From Azadirachta indica (taxonomy: Eukaryota > Streptophyta > Magnoliopsida > Sapindales > Meliaceae): a DNA stretch of 64,000 nucleotides. A program made the translations under genes and the position numbers. Shown here piece by piece: positions 46,827 to 58,643 of the stretch (positions are counted from its first letter, which is position 1; every line of letters begins with the position of its first letter). Location of the stretch: positions 8,507,871 to 8,571,870 of the forward strand of contig CM040451.1 in the NCBI GenBank assembly GCA_022749755.1, in the 5' to 3' direction. The notes beneath the pieces are model-generated. The model was not told the DNA's origin. It did no database searches and saw only the letters and a program-made list of their open reading frames with translations.

Positions 46827-49800
46827 CTATTGCTCAAGAGGTATCCACTCTAATTCTAGTTCTAGCTCTCCAGATTCGACATTCTGCAGCTTGAGAGATA
46901 CATGTTGCCTCACCTTCCCGTCAATAATGTTTATGATGCTGTCCTCTAGAAGGGCATTATCATCTGATTTCAACCATTTTCCAATCTGCATATTTCCAAA
47001 CATCTCAGGGTCTCCAAATGCCAAGGCAGATGTCAGCAAAGGCTGGAGATCAATCTCTGCCTCTCCCATTATGTCATCTGCTGAAAATGTGTCGTGATCA
47101 AACACTTTCTGCAGTATGAAAAACAAAGAGATCAAATAAAAGGTTGATTAATGATCAACAATTAATGAATATAGGTAAAAAGGGTTAGGCTTCGTGGTGA
47201 GATTCACTTTCATGAAGAGTTCACTTCTAGGAATGGAATCTATGCTAATGGAATAAAAATAACACGCTAAAAGAGTAAAAGAAAAGATAGACTTACCAAT
47301 TTTACAACCCCGTAATCCTGAGGAACTGACAGCATGAGTTCTTCATTCCAAATTGGATTCAAGTTGCTTTTGATTATAGTTGTTTGAGCGGTCTAGTCAT
47401 GTCAACAACAATGTCATCATTGGTTAATGAAAAAAAATAAAAGTAGAAAGGAAAAGAAAGAAAGAAAACAAATATCGTGTCTTAAACTAAGTAACAACCT
47501 CCTTCAATTGATTAATGAGAATTATTATGTTCCTTGCCAATAGGGCAACACATATTTGTACCTTGTCAAAATAAAGAAAATATGAACTACCATACAAGGT
47601 GCAGCTGTATCACTTTTCCAACCGATCATTCAACTAAGCAAATGATTTAGTTGTGAAACATAGCTCAAAACATTTGCTCCAATTTTTATCCGATTCTCTT
47701 TTATGAACACAATGCTATGTTGTAACAAACATAAGACATGGAGTTCATATAATCTCAGAGCCAAGTTTAATTCTCAAAGATTCCTAAGGATAATATACAA
47801 GGGAGAGAGAGGAACTAACCTGTTGTCCGAGATTCAGAACTACATAAGGATCACTTGACATCATATCTCTTATAGCTAAATTTATGCCTTTAATCACTTT
47901 GACCTTCAACAAGCCGATAAACTCTACCATGCCTACCTGTTTACAATTTTCAATGTTAAAAGGGCTGAAGTTATTGGTAAACATCACATGGATAAGAACA
48001 ATCATATTATGTTGATTACATTGTTACTACTAAACTACTAAATCATGAACCAAGAACGTATACACAATAACATTTAAAATATTTTCCTAGGAATAATCCA
48101 CGTTAGAACATAATAAGGCATTTGCATGCACATATACATGCACGCACATTAGCACATATATGTGCAGCACGTTAGCACCCGTAGTACATATCATCAAAAG
48201 ATCCAGTTTAAATATGGGTTTCAGTAATATATCTGTCATCAATCATCATTGTAAATATGATATTTCGATCTTTCACATTTACCCTCCACAGGGAAAAAAT
48301 AAAGAGAAGAGATATAGGGGTGCAAAAGAAAATTACCGATTTTTTTTGTGCTGAATTTGTACTCAGAAAGCTATCTATAATTTTTCGAGAAAAACTTGAT
48401 TGGAGAGAAGCTGAAGTCTTTCCCGATGAAATCCGTAAGCTAGGTTTCAAAAATTCTTGAAGTTCATACTTGGATCTACATGGAAAATTGAGATTATATA
48501 ATTAACACTCCAACACCAAGGTAAGACCAACAAAGTTTATCTATTCTATGCCATCACTAATGCATAATCCAAATCGCAATATATGTTGTCAAATAAGTTT
48601 TACAATAAAAGAACAAGAGAAACAGTAAAACATTTGTATTATAGTACACTGTTAGGTAATGGCATGGTATTTTAAGTACTTTCTTTACATTATTCAGCCA
48701 AGTTGTGATCCACAATTCAAAAAGTCTGAAAGACAGCATTGCCTAACCACGTAATTAATATTCAAAGAGGTTTAAGGAGTGCTTAGACTTCTCTAACCTG
48801 ATAAACTTTGCACGTGTCTCGTGACTGGAATCTGGTCCAGGCTTTGAAACTCCTTCGGGTATAAAAGCTTCATAAATAGCATTAGCAGAAGAGTTTCCTC
48901 CAACTTCAATCATGGCTTCAATTTCATCATCAGACCACTCATCCAATGTCACAGACAAAACCTGGAGGGAGAAGGAGAAAACGAATCAAACTCATGTTGC
49001 CAAAACTTAGTTTGAGCCTCTTATATGAGGAAATACAAGTGCATCGTCATACATGTTGCTATTTATATAAATGCTTCTCATAAATCATTTCGCTCATGAT
49101 AGCAACTCCAATGCAATAGTTACCTTAGAGACATGTGTACCCAGGCTTCTGTGCACCCCACAACATTTTAAACATACAAACACTCCAATATTTGCTGACC
49201 TGAAAGTGCAATTATAAAGAAAACTGTCAACACTTTTGTAAGAATATACTAAAGCAAATAACATAACATTATGGTTGTTCTCCTATTACGTGGTTGCTTC
49301 CTGGGCTCATGCAGGAGTAGAAACTTGAACATCTTTCTTTAAAGACAATCATTGTAATAATACTAATTACAGGAAAGACATCAACACCCATTATTTACAC
49401 TTAATTTACGAAAATAAGGTACTCATATGAACATTCTTTCTCTAGTAGCGAGCAAACATACTAAAAAAAAAATCAATAGTCAAACAGCTCAAGACCCTAA
49501 ACAAGCCCAGCTGTAAAATCAAACCAAATTATGAATCTATTATACAATACATGTATCCTAAACATACCAAAATTACTCAACTCATTGAATGCCTTCTGTC
49601 AATAAGTTTGCACATATTAATTTTATCCGTAAGGCAGTTATGGTCATCAATGATTCTGATGCCTCTCCTCCTGAAGCACAAAAATAAGCACTATTTGATA
49701 TAAAACAAACGAAAGTGTGAAACTCACGCCCATTTAGGATCTGGAGCACCACAATCAGCACATATACGATTGTCTTTTTGCAGCAATAAATCCTTCAACC

Positions 49801-49970
49801 TTCTTTTGCCTGTACAAAGAGATGTACATCAAGAGCATAGTTTAAGTTAACACCGTATACAAAGCAGTTGAACCAATAGTATATCAGAAGTCCAGTGATA
49901 AATTTATTATGATCACTATCATCACCTGACATATAACAAACATACCTGAGGTAGGCCTCCCAAGTTCCAT
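46827..49970 (-). CDS. ArfGAP with C2 domain (AGD12/ZAC type)
   Basis: Eight coding exons: 49970-49946, 49809-49728, 49199-49124, 48961-48798, 48475-48337, 47936-47820, 47392-47297 and 47108-46827. Phases agree throughout, predicting 326 residues (AGD12/ZAC is about 340). The N-terminal ArfGAP domain (about 8-125) has the zinc finger C-x2-C-x16-C-x2-C (CADCG ... VCLKC) and [13 protein letters not shown], which holds the arginine finger. The C-terminal C2 domain (about 163-265: [60 protein letters not shown]) keeps the acidic Ca2+/lipid-binding loops. Such proteins stimulate GTP hydrolysis on ARF GTPases in vesicle traffic and bind phosphoinositides through the C2 domain. It could be the orthologue of AGD12 or AGD13; I cannot choose between them. 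Confidence 0.92.
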
Positions 49971-50940
49971 TGGATGATTATTATGATTATTCACTGCTTT
50001 ACTTTCAATCCACAATCATCCAAAAAAAGACTCTATTGACTGAGAACCCTGAACACAAACCATCCAGAAAGAAGAATAAAAACAATCAAGCTCAGCAAAA
50101 GGGATGCTAAGGACTATACAACTAACAACTCTGATGTAAACTCCAATAACGTTTTAAAAATTGAATCATTTCGATAGAACCAATAGTTGTCTTGTCTTTG
50201 ACCTTCTTTGCAGGAACAAAATCAATCACTAAAGCGTAGCAAGAACATAATCAACAGATTGAAAAGTACTCAGATTTATGAACAAGATTTATTCAAATAA
50301 AATTTAGAAAATTGTTCTACCCAATTTCAGATAGTACTCTGAAAACATCAAATTCAACAGAAAATTTTTCAGAAGTAGAGGTGGATGTATGATATCATTG
50401 GAAAGATTCAAATTATCACCATCACAAAATCAAGATTGCACCTGATCTCTTTCATCCCAGAACAAAACACAACACCAAGAAAAGAAAGAACTTTTTTCTG
50501 TTTGGTTGCTGAGAAAATGAGGATAATTTGTAATTCCGCTGTTATTTTGGCATTCCAGAAATGAAAATAACTAAACTCAGAGGGACAAATGGCCTCAAAA
50601 ACATGAAGAGAACTAACAATAACAACATATCAACCCCAACTAATCATTAAAAAAGAAAAAAATTTCCCACAAATTTTCCTTGCATACCCGTTTAAATAGC
50701 CATGAAGGACAGAATTTTCCTTAACAGATCAGAATCATTGCCAACAGGAAACGAAGGATGATATTGAAACAGTACAAGAAGAAAACAGCAACAGAAAACA
50801 GAAAGGGAAAAGAAAAAAAGATTTGAGTGAAAATGAAAGAAAGATCTGAAAAGGAGATTGAGAAATTCTCACCTGGGAATTGAAATGTATGACTGGAAAA
50901 AGAGAGAGAAGAGAAACGGCTCTTCAACTTGGGAGCGAAA
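49971..50940 (-). other. AGD-like gene 5' UTR with leader intron
   Basis: On the minus strand a donor CCCAG|GTGAGA lies at about 50873/50872 and an acceptor GTGTTCAG|G at about 50049/50048. This gives a probable leader intron of about 820 bp between a first non-coding exon (about 50935-50873) and the short leader before the ATG at 49970. The intron is AT-rich, with nothing else recognised. Confidence 0.6.
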
Positions 50941-51650
50941 ATTCAGAGACAAATAAAGCTTTTATTAATTTGGTTGATGAAAACAAAGCCACTTTTTTTA
51001 ATAATTCTTCTTATTCATCCAATAAATAAAATAAAATGGTAATTATTTAATAGATTTTCTTATTTGCCGTCAGACAGGGGAAAGAATGATTCACATATTC
51101 GTTGGAATTTTCTCTTTTCTGTCCCTCCATTATTATGCAAACTTTACAGAGCTTTATTATATTTATAGAATCGTGGAGGAAATAAATATCAATTTTTTTT
51201 AAATAAGTAAAATTAATAAAAAAAATATTAAAAAAAGAAAGGAAATAAAAAGAAACGAGTTGTAATCATTAAGGCAACAGGAGAGCAGTTAGAATTGCGG
51301 TGACCAACTTCAAATGAATTGGTCGTTAAGATTCCCTTAGTACACATTAACCAGAAGATCTGAAGTTGTATTGTAATAACCAGATAAATTTAAATATAAG
51401 AATCAATATTTCCAACTTTATGCAATTTTTTTAAAACTATAATTGAATTTAAACAATTTCAAATATTATATTTTATATATTATATTTTATATATGTATTA
51501 ATTATGATATAAATTATATATTAACTACATATATTAATCTCAACCTTTAAAAATACTTAAATTTAACAATTTATAAATAATTAAAATACATATAGAGAAA
51601 GAATCAATAGCTCCATAAAATTATATATATTTTTATATTATTTATTTTCA
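50941..51650. other. AT-rich intergenic, upstream side of AGD-like gene
   Basis: No gene seen. About 51480-51600 carries a member of the AT-rich dispersed family (ACATATATTAA ... AAATACTTAAATTTAACAAT), also present beyond the 16S insertion. Confidence 0.5.
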
Positions 51651-52173
51651 ATGGTGGAGGGGTAAGTAACGTATAAGAACTATTTTGAGAGGGGAACAAC
51701 AAATAGAAATAGTTGCTAACACCTTATAAGTTGAGAAGTAAAAGGAGAAATTTGCTTGAGAAGAGGTTCGTGTTTAATTAGCTAGTTAGTGAGGCAATAG
51801 TTTACCAAGAAAATTATCAGTAGCTGGTTCGAGGGGATGATCAACCACACTAAAATTGAGACACAGCCTAAACTCTTACAAGAGATAGTAATGGGGAATT
51901 TTTTGCAATATACGAAAGTCTGACAGAGCAATGCTGTGTAAAAGTAGAAGGCTTATAGGTTATGAACTTCTTTTCTTAAAGAATAAGCAATGATAATATT
52001 TGAGAAATAAGTATTGGCTAACTCTACACCAACGGCTTTAATAATACAAAAGATGCAATTGTTATCCTAAATGGTTGGGCGTAAAGTGTCTATAGGTGAC
52101 TTTTTAGGTTTGTCATCAAATCCTAAGGCTCAACCCTGGATAGGCAGTGGAAACTATCAAGTTGGAGTGTTGG
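51651..52173 (+). pseudogene. NUPT: decayed nuclear copy of plastid 16S rRNA gene (5' portion)
   Basis: About 520 bp align in order with conserved plastid/bacterial 16S landmarks: GTAAGTAACGTATAAGAAC, GAGAGGGGAACAACA, TTAGCTAGTTAGTGAGGCAA, TAATGGGGAATTTTTTGCAA, GAGCAATGCTGTGTA, TTATGAACTTCTTTTCTT, AATAATACAAAAGATGCAA, GGTTGGGCGTAAAGTGTCTA, GGCTCAACCCTGGATAGGC and GTGGAAACTATCAAG. Compared with the plastid gene as I know it, almost all differences are C-to-T or G-to-A, the signature of methylated-cytosine decay after transfer to the nucleus. It covers roughly E. coli positions 105-650 and stops abruptly at both ends. It is not a functional rRNA gene. Confidence 0.93.
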
Positions 52174-52209
52174 ATCTAAACACCTTCGATAATTGAAATT
52201 AAATTTGAT

Positions 52210-52325
52210 GTATTGCATTAATCATGTTGTATTAGTTATACATTAATTACATATATTAAATTCAATCTCAATTATTGAAAATACTTAAATCCAATAGTTT
52301 AAAAATAGTATAAGAATATATGTAC
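52210..52325 (+). repeat. AT-rich dispersed repeat, forward copy
   Basis: GTATTAGTTATACATTAATT, then CAATCTCAATTATTGAAAAT and ACTTAAATCCAATAGTTTA recur in inverted form at 53190-53275 and in diverged direct form at about 51500-51595 and 37500-37620. Confidence 0.6.
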
Positions 52326-52375
52326 TGTTAGAAGTTATTTCATCTTTTCGCACACGCGTGCACGCATACACACAA

Positions 52376-52410
52376 AACACACACTCATATATATATATAT
52401 ATATATATTA
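52376..52410. repeat. Compound CA/TA microsatellite
   Basis: An ACACAC-type tract runs into an alternating AT tract of about 24 bp. Confidence 0.8.
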
Positions 52411-53189
52411 ATTGAGGGGTTTAAAAAATTTTTTAAAACTATGAAATTTAAATTATATATTTGATCTAATATTAAAAGTATATATCTCTTTTTCATTTGA
52501 TTTTGGATAGAAAGCTGTTGAAAATATGTTGGAAATAATGCTAAAAAAAATATTGATTAATTTCTTAAAATTGCCAGTTGGATTCTAAGAGACGTAGTCT
52601 ATAAAATATAAAATATACTTATGTATTACATATTTTTATTCAACTTTTGACTTGGGAAAATATTTTATAAAATTAAAATTGATTATTTTTAAATATTCAT
52701 ATTGAAATGTATTTTTATTCAATCTTTGACTTGTAGTATTTATAAAATATTTAGTGTTTTTATTTATATTTTTAAGTTTAAAAATGAGGAGGGGGTCAAA
52801 TTTCTTTAAAAGATAAATTAAATTATTAGTTTTAGTTTATATTATAATTTGTTTATATGTCCAAATTATATTTAATGTTGCAAGTAAAAAAAAAAGCTTT
52901 TCAATACGCAAAATTTGTCCAAAAAAAATGTCGAAAGTTTGACTAATATTTTTATTTTATAAAATTAAAATATAAAATTTATATTTTATATTTTTAATTG
53001 TTTTTACATATTTTTTAATTGTTTTTACACATTTTTAACAATTAAAAATATAATTAAAAAAACAGAAAAAAGAGTATGTTATTTAAGTGATGCTAATTTG
53101 TAAAGGAGGATTAATTAATTGATTTAATACACATATACATACATGCATACTATACATAGGGACGGATCAGTGACCCCTAATTTTATATA

Positions 53190-53275
53190 ATTTTTATGTT
53201 ATTGATAAATAGTTAGATTTACGTATTTTTAATAATTGAGATTAAATTTAATACATGTAACTAATACATTATATG
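53190..53275 (-). repeat. AT-rich dispersed repeat, inverted copy
   Basis: The reverse complement reads AATGTATTAGTTACATGTAT, then TTTAATCTCAATTATTAAAA and ATACGTAAATCTAACTATTTA, matching 52230-52310. With the forward copy it brackets about 1 kb of non-coding DNA. Confidence 0.6.
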
Positions 53276-54721
53276 TTTTCATTAATTTTGGATGTAAGTG
53301 AAAAATTCATAAAACATCAACCATTTATCCTTTCTTATTACTCGAATTTCTGATGGCGACCACCCAATTTACGCTAAGAGACTATTTAACATCTAATTAG
53401 TGTTTATTCACGCTAAAATAATTTTTTTTTATAATTAATATTTTTATCTCATAATAAATATAATTTAAAATTGTAGAACTTAAAATGAAACGTGTCCTTA
53501 AAGGATCTAACTTATCCGTTGACTACATCAAGGAAACAAACAAAAGAAAAGAAAAAGCCATCAACAACAATGAAGAAAGATAAGGAAAGCTAATGGGAAA
53601 TGATGTTTTGATTTTACATCACCAATTTTGGTAGGCAAAATGGGCAATGAATGAGACGTCATTATTAAACTTTATCAAATACAATACTTACAAATGCCTT
53701 TACATTATTGCCCATCTTCAATGGATGTCCTTTTGCTTTCACCTATATTCATCTAACTTCCTTCTCGTTCATTTGACTTTTTTCAATTTCTCCATTATTC
53801 CATCTACTTTATTTAAATCAACCCAAAATAATCCAGTCAAAAATATACGCACAATAATGTTACAAATATAAACTTTTTTGTATTCGTGTAACAAAATTAT
53901 ATTGGGTCTATAAAAAGCAATTCGAATCTTGATAAGTTTATTAAAATTTGATCTATGCTATTCAAACCAAGTTGAATCAAGACTTGATCTCAACTTCAAC
54001 TTCTAAAGCTGTGTTAATTTTTCAGCCAAATTAACTCGGATCAAATTCAACCCGAGATAAATTGTGTTAATTTTTCACCCGGACTAACCCCGATTTTAAA
54101 TCCGACCCGATATATATTTGGAGCTCAATGCAACCCAACTCTAATTCTAGATTTTATTTGGACCAGACTAAGCCCAAACTTTTTAACCAACCCTAAACCC
54201 AATTAAAACTTTGCACCCTTGAACTCGAGCAAAAGCAATAATAATCAAATGGATAATCTCTTGAAAAGTCGTGTGTGTTGTACTCTAATAAAATGTTAAT
54301 ATTGTAACGTTTAACAAATACTGTTTATATAATAGCCAAACCCTTCTGTCAATTACGAAGTATTTGAAGTAGGTGTGCTTTAGCACCCAACATCCCATAT
54401 GGGAATGTGAAAACTGTATACATTTTCAATTCCACAATAACAACAATGAGAAGAAGGAAAAAGAGTACGAATGAATTTGACAGAATACATGATGTTCTTC
54501 AAAGATCAGATTACTTGAATAATCAAAAGGGTTCCTAATCTGTATTAATCGCAAGGATCACGCACTTATTTAATCATACAGATGAATGGTAACAAGCTAA
54601 ACAAGTTCTTCAATAAGTTAAAATCGCATGCTACATGAAAGACACAAACATTATCTAGCGGGAGGAGTCCACTGCTTGTTCTTCTGATACAACGATGATT
54701 GGTGATCATGATTATGCGAAA

Positions 54722-57700
54722 TCAGTAGACCTCTACGTGCCATTGCTTGTTCTTCTTCAGCTGTGAAAGCTTCTGATCCCAGCTTTCTCCTCTCTGTTCT
54801 GCAACTCTCTTCAGTGTATCCTGGATCCCGGGCATCATTCCCTTGAGACCGCAGAAATATATATGGGCTCCATTATCCAAGAGTTTGAAGATCTCATCAC
54901 TGTATTCCTCTCAATCTTATCCTGAACGTACATCTTCCCTCCGCTCTTGTTCTTTTGCTCTCTGCTGAGTGCTTTGTCATAGCGGAAGTTATCCGGGTAG
55001 TCCTGAAGATACTTGGTAAATTCATCGTCGTAAAGGAGAGAGTCAGAGTTGGCCACCCCAAGGAAAAGCCACGCAAGGCCACCAAACTTGAATGTCGGAA
55101 CAGATTCCATGAACATACGGCGGAGGTAGCCTCTGAAAGGTGCTATGCCAGTGCCAGTAGCAATCATTATGTGGGTAGCGCTGGGATTGTCTTCAGGCAA
55201 AAGCATAATCTTACCAGACGGTCCTGCCAAAATGTAATGGTGCCATGAATTTCAGCCTTGACCAATATTCTACACAAGTAACCAATGCCAAGAAACATTT
55301 AAACTGGATGATCTATCTATCAAAAAGGATAAAATTATTATTGTTTGGTTACATAACCAGCTCCAACCAACAGTACCACAAGAACAGCAAAAGAACAATG
55401 TGAAAATAAAGCAGGTGGCATGAACATGAACAATTTGGTTAACATCTAGCCGTATCATCAATGTTTGTTAAAAGGGGACTAATTTGATCCCACCTCAATA
55501 AATTCTCGAAACAGAAAAAGAAAGCAAGAATATCAACTCGGACAGGAACAAAATCATAACAATGGCTTCAGAGATTTGCTAATTCCAAGTCATACTAAGG
55601 CAAGACATTAAGATGGAAATAGCAGGTAATTCTGGGTTGAAGCTTTGGCCTTTTAATCCATTATAAATTAATAAACAAAAAGCCAACAGAATATCGCAAA
55701 AATCTAGCATGTGCAAATAGGAACTTTTAGGCACATGAAACCAAGAAGAAGGAAGTTTTGGATTAGTTCACTTAATTGGAACGTTCAAAGATGCAAAAGC
55801 AAGGAGAAGAGAAATATTGTACTCACTTCAACAGGAAATAATAAAATATTTAATTTTATTACTTCTAGCACTGAGCATTTGATACATACAACTGTAGAAA
55901 TTCTAGAAAAGAATCATTGACTAGTAGATAATAACTCAACCCAATATAACAAGAGATTAGAACAACTAAGCAAGCCTAACTTACAAAGCTACTTGTAGAT
56001 CAAATAGCCATCCCCAATTTTCCGTTTCCTGTCAAACCACCTTCAATGTTTTCACATAAAATATAGTTTTAATAACATGATGAAATTACAAAAAGGTGAC
56101 TGATGCAATAACATTTCAATAGATCAATAAATACCAAACATGCATGTCCGATGTATGTTTTCATATAAAATATAGCTTTAATGGATTCATATAAACGTAG
56201 CAATTATAAACCTAGCAAACCCGTGACTTTATTGACAATGTTATTGCCATTACAAATCAAGTGGCTCTGTTTGTGGAAAATAAGCATGCTAATCTAGCTG
56301 ATCGAATAACATTTCAATGATAAGTGAACAGAAAACATTAAAGCGCATGAAGTTTGGCTAGTTCTTATGTGTCTTCCATCAGATTAATAGGATTGTACCT
56401 GTGATCTTAACTTTGTCTCCAGGCTTTGAGTTGCAGAGGAAATTGCTACATACACCACTCTTTGAAGGATCCTCCTTTCCAGTCTCAGGGTCATAATACA
56501 CAGCACGACGGACACACAGACTAGCTGTCTTGCCATCAAAGGAGTCTCCATACCTGGTTGATGCAATTGAATAAAGGCGGACATTGTGGGGACTCCCAGG
56601 TTTCTTTGGATTTTCACCCTGTCAAGCAAAGATACCTTGAATGAGATGATTTCAAATGCATAAACATAGTGAAGAAATCGTTAAAAAAATGCAAGGACAG
56701 AAGAATAAAACTTAGAACACAAGTATTTAATGACCTAAAGGAACAGAGGTTTCAGGTTGCAAATTGACCTGACTGGAAATCACATAGATTAATCAACTAT
56801 TATCTAAATTAACAACGAAATATTTTGTTTACACTGACGGAAGAATAGATACTTTCACAGCAATGTAATAGAAAAAAGTTGATCAGACAACAATGCCCAT
56901 TAGGAGAAAATATAAATGCCCTTCAGTCTTATTCTATTAGTGAAAATTTGATGTATTACTAAAGATTAAAAAATTCTAAATAAACCAAATGACTTACAGG
57001 AGGAATAACTCCATAACTCTGTCCTTCCCAGTAGGGAACATTTCCCCCATGATCAATCACAATATGGCAAGTTTCTCCAGGAGCTTTTGGGCCTACAATT
57101 CTCTCAACAGAAACAATGGTTGCAGTGTATGGTTCCTTGGGCTTGTACAAATTTAGTGGAGGCTCATTTGCCTCTTCCAATTCTAATGGCAAAACTGCAA
57201 CCTTAGATCTGCTTGCTTGTTGCACTGACATACATACTACATAACGATTTCTCAAATGTGCATTCCTTGATTTCAGGTCCACAGATAATGGAGGAACCCA
57301 TGTTTTATCGCCAAATCTTAGATTGTGTGTCTGCAACAACAAAATCAAGATCAGTTTCTTTCACACTTGATTCACTGAATGTCACATATAGGACGATCGA
57401 TGTGCCAACATGATCCATTTTCAGCTCAGAAGGCACTCCATGATACATATTAAAAAAGCAAAACACAGTGGCAAATACATCAAGTCTTAATTTTGTCAAG
57501 TAGGCAAACTAGACAAGAAAATCTACCATTCGTTAAACATAGTTGGTGCCATCCATACCTCAATAAAACAATAAAATGAAAAGAAAGGAGAGGAAGAGAT
57601 CAGTCAGTATTTAGAACACTAACAAGGTCAGTAACAGAAAGATCTATTGAAATAAGATTTTTCTGATTGTAAATTCTAGTTCCTGCACATAAAAACATCT

Positions 57701-58643
57701 TACATTGGCCAATATGACCAGCAACTCTATTTTGTACAGGATTTCAACATGCAGATGCATTTTAGCTTATTATCTAACAACAAAGAGTAGTACTAACAAA
57801 GTGCGAACTACAAATGAGGTTTATTTGCCACCAAAACACTCGGAATCCAACAGCCTGTTTGCATAAATAGTTCAAAAGCCCAAGACCAACATCCTAACAC
57901 TCACAGATATTGAGAGAGAGAAGCACAGAGTATACCCAGCATCTCATTTAAAATTGCCAGAACTAGCATTGAGGGTCAAAGCAAAACTAATATTATATGC
58001 CCAAAAGGAGCATATATCAGATTTCTACAGGTATACAGATAACCTAAAAATCCCCATAATGTAAATAAAAGTAGTGTTTACAAGTTTGATATAACACAAA
58101 CACAATACAACAAATTCAAGAAAAACAAAAGAGAAAAACAAAAGCAAGGAATGAACATTTCCATAGGCATTCACTACTGCTATCATTCACAGTTCAACGA
58201 CAACTTAGCAAAATTTTCAAATCATCTCTTCAGCCCCACCAGCCTGTATCCAAAAGTGTTCAAGCAAAAATTGACCAATACTAATATAAATCACCAAAAA
58301 CACAGCAAGCTGAAATATTTTGCTACCAACATAGCATCAGTCAAAGATAATTAACCACTCTTAAGATGCAGGTATGAAAATGAAAATAGAAGCTTAATCA
58401 GTCACCTTAAAATAGGGGAACTACTCCTCAGAGTAGAATCACTTCCAACAGGAACAGCCACAGCAACCTGAAACAACAAACAAACGCCATCAAAATTAGT
58501 CAATGCTCCGTTTGGCTACTATAAAACTGCAACTTTCCCATGAAATCATTTCCACTTTCAGTTTCTTGAAAACCGAATAGAAAAATTAAAAATTTACAAA
58601 GATTTAAAACAGAGCCGACCTGGGATACCGCCAAATGAGCCAT
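54722..58643 (-). CDS. RFNR: Root-type ferredoxin-NADP+ reductase (RFNR), reading frame broken in last exon
   Basis: Exons: 58643-58620 (MAHLAVSQ), 58467-58406, 57330 (or 57316)-56998, 56618-56399 and 55223-54722. The product is a plastid FAD enzyme that in roots moves electrons from NADPH to ferredoxin. Motifs are root-FNR-like: [14 protein letters not shown] after the transit peptide, [49 protein letters not shown] (FAD), [47 protein letters not shown] (NADP) and [16 protein letters not shown]. At 54908-54912 the minus strand reads GAGAG where GAG is expected. This extra 2 nt shifts the frame and brings a stop near 54835, although the normal downstream frame is undamaged ([20 protein letters not shown], ending KQWHVEVY, stop 54722-54724). 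As read, the enzyme lacks its last 61 residues, including CGLKGM and the terminal Tyr. Exons 2 and 3 also join out of phase unless the acceptor 14 nt downstream is used. It may be a recent pseudogene, a real truncated allele or a sequence error. Confidence 0.88.

Larger units (their letters stand above)
52174..54721. other. AT-rich intergenic with repeats
   Basis: 52210-52325 and 53190-53275 carry the same AT-rich sequence in opposite orientations, possibly the ends of a ~1-kb element. A CA/CG-rich then AT microsatellite lies at 52352-52410. 53930-54225 is a degenerate, relatively C-rich stretch of repeated AACCC/CCCGA-like phrases that resembles 59815-60215. No gene recognised. Confidence 0.45.

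Noticed and set aside
46735..47097. Plus-strand open frame over the last AGD exon
   Set aside because: Antisense shadow of the C2-domain coding exon.
48208..48460. Frames on both strands around the AGD exon 48475-48337
   Set aside because: One contains the true exon read through into an intron; the other is its antisense.
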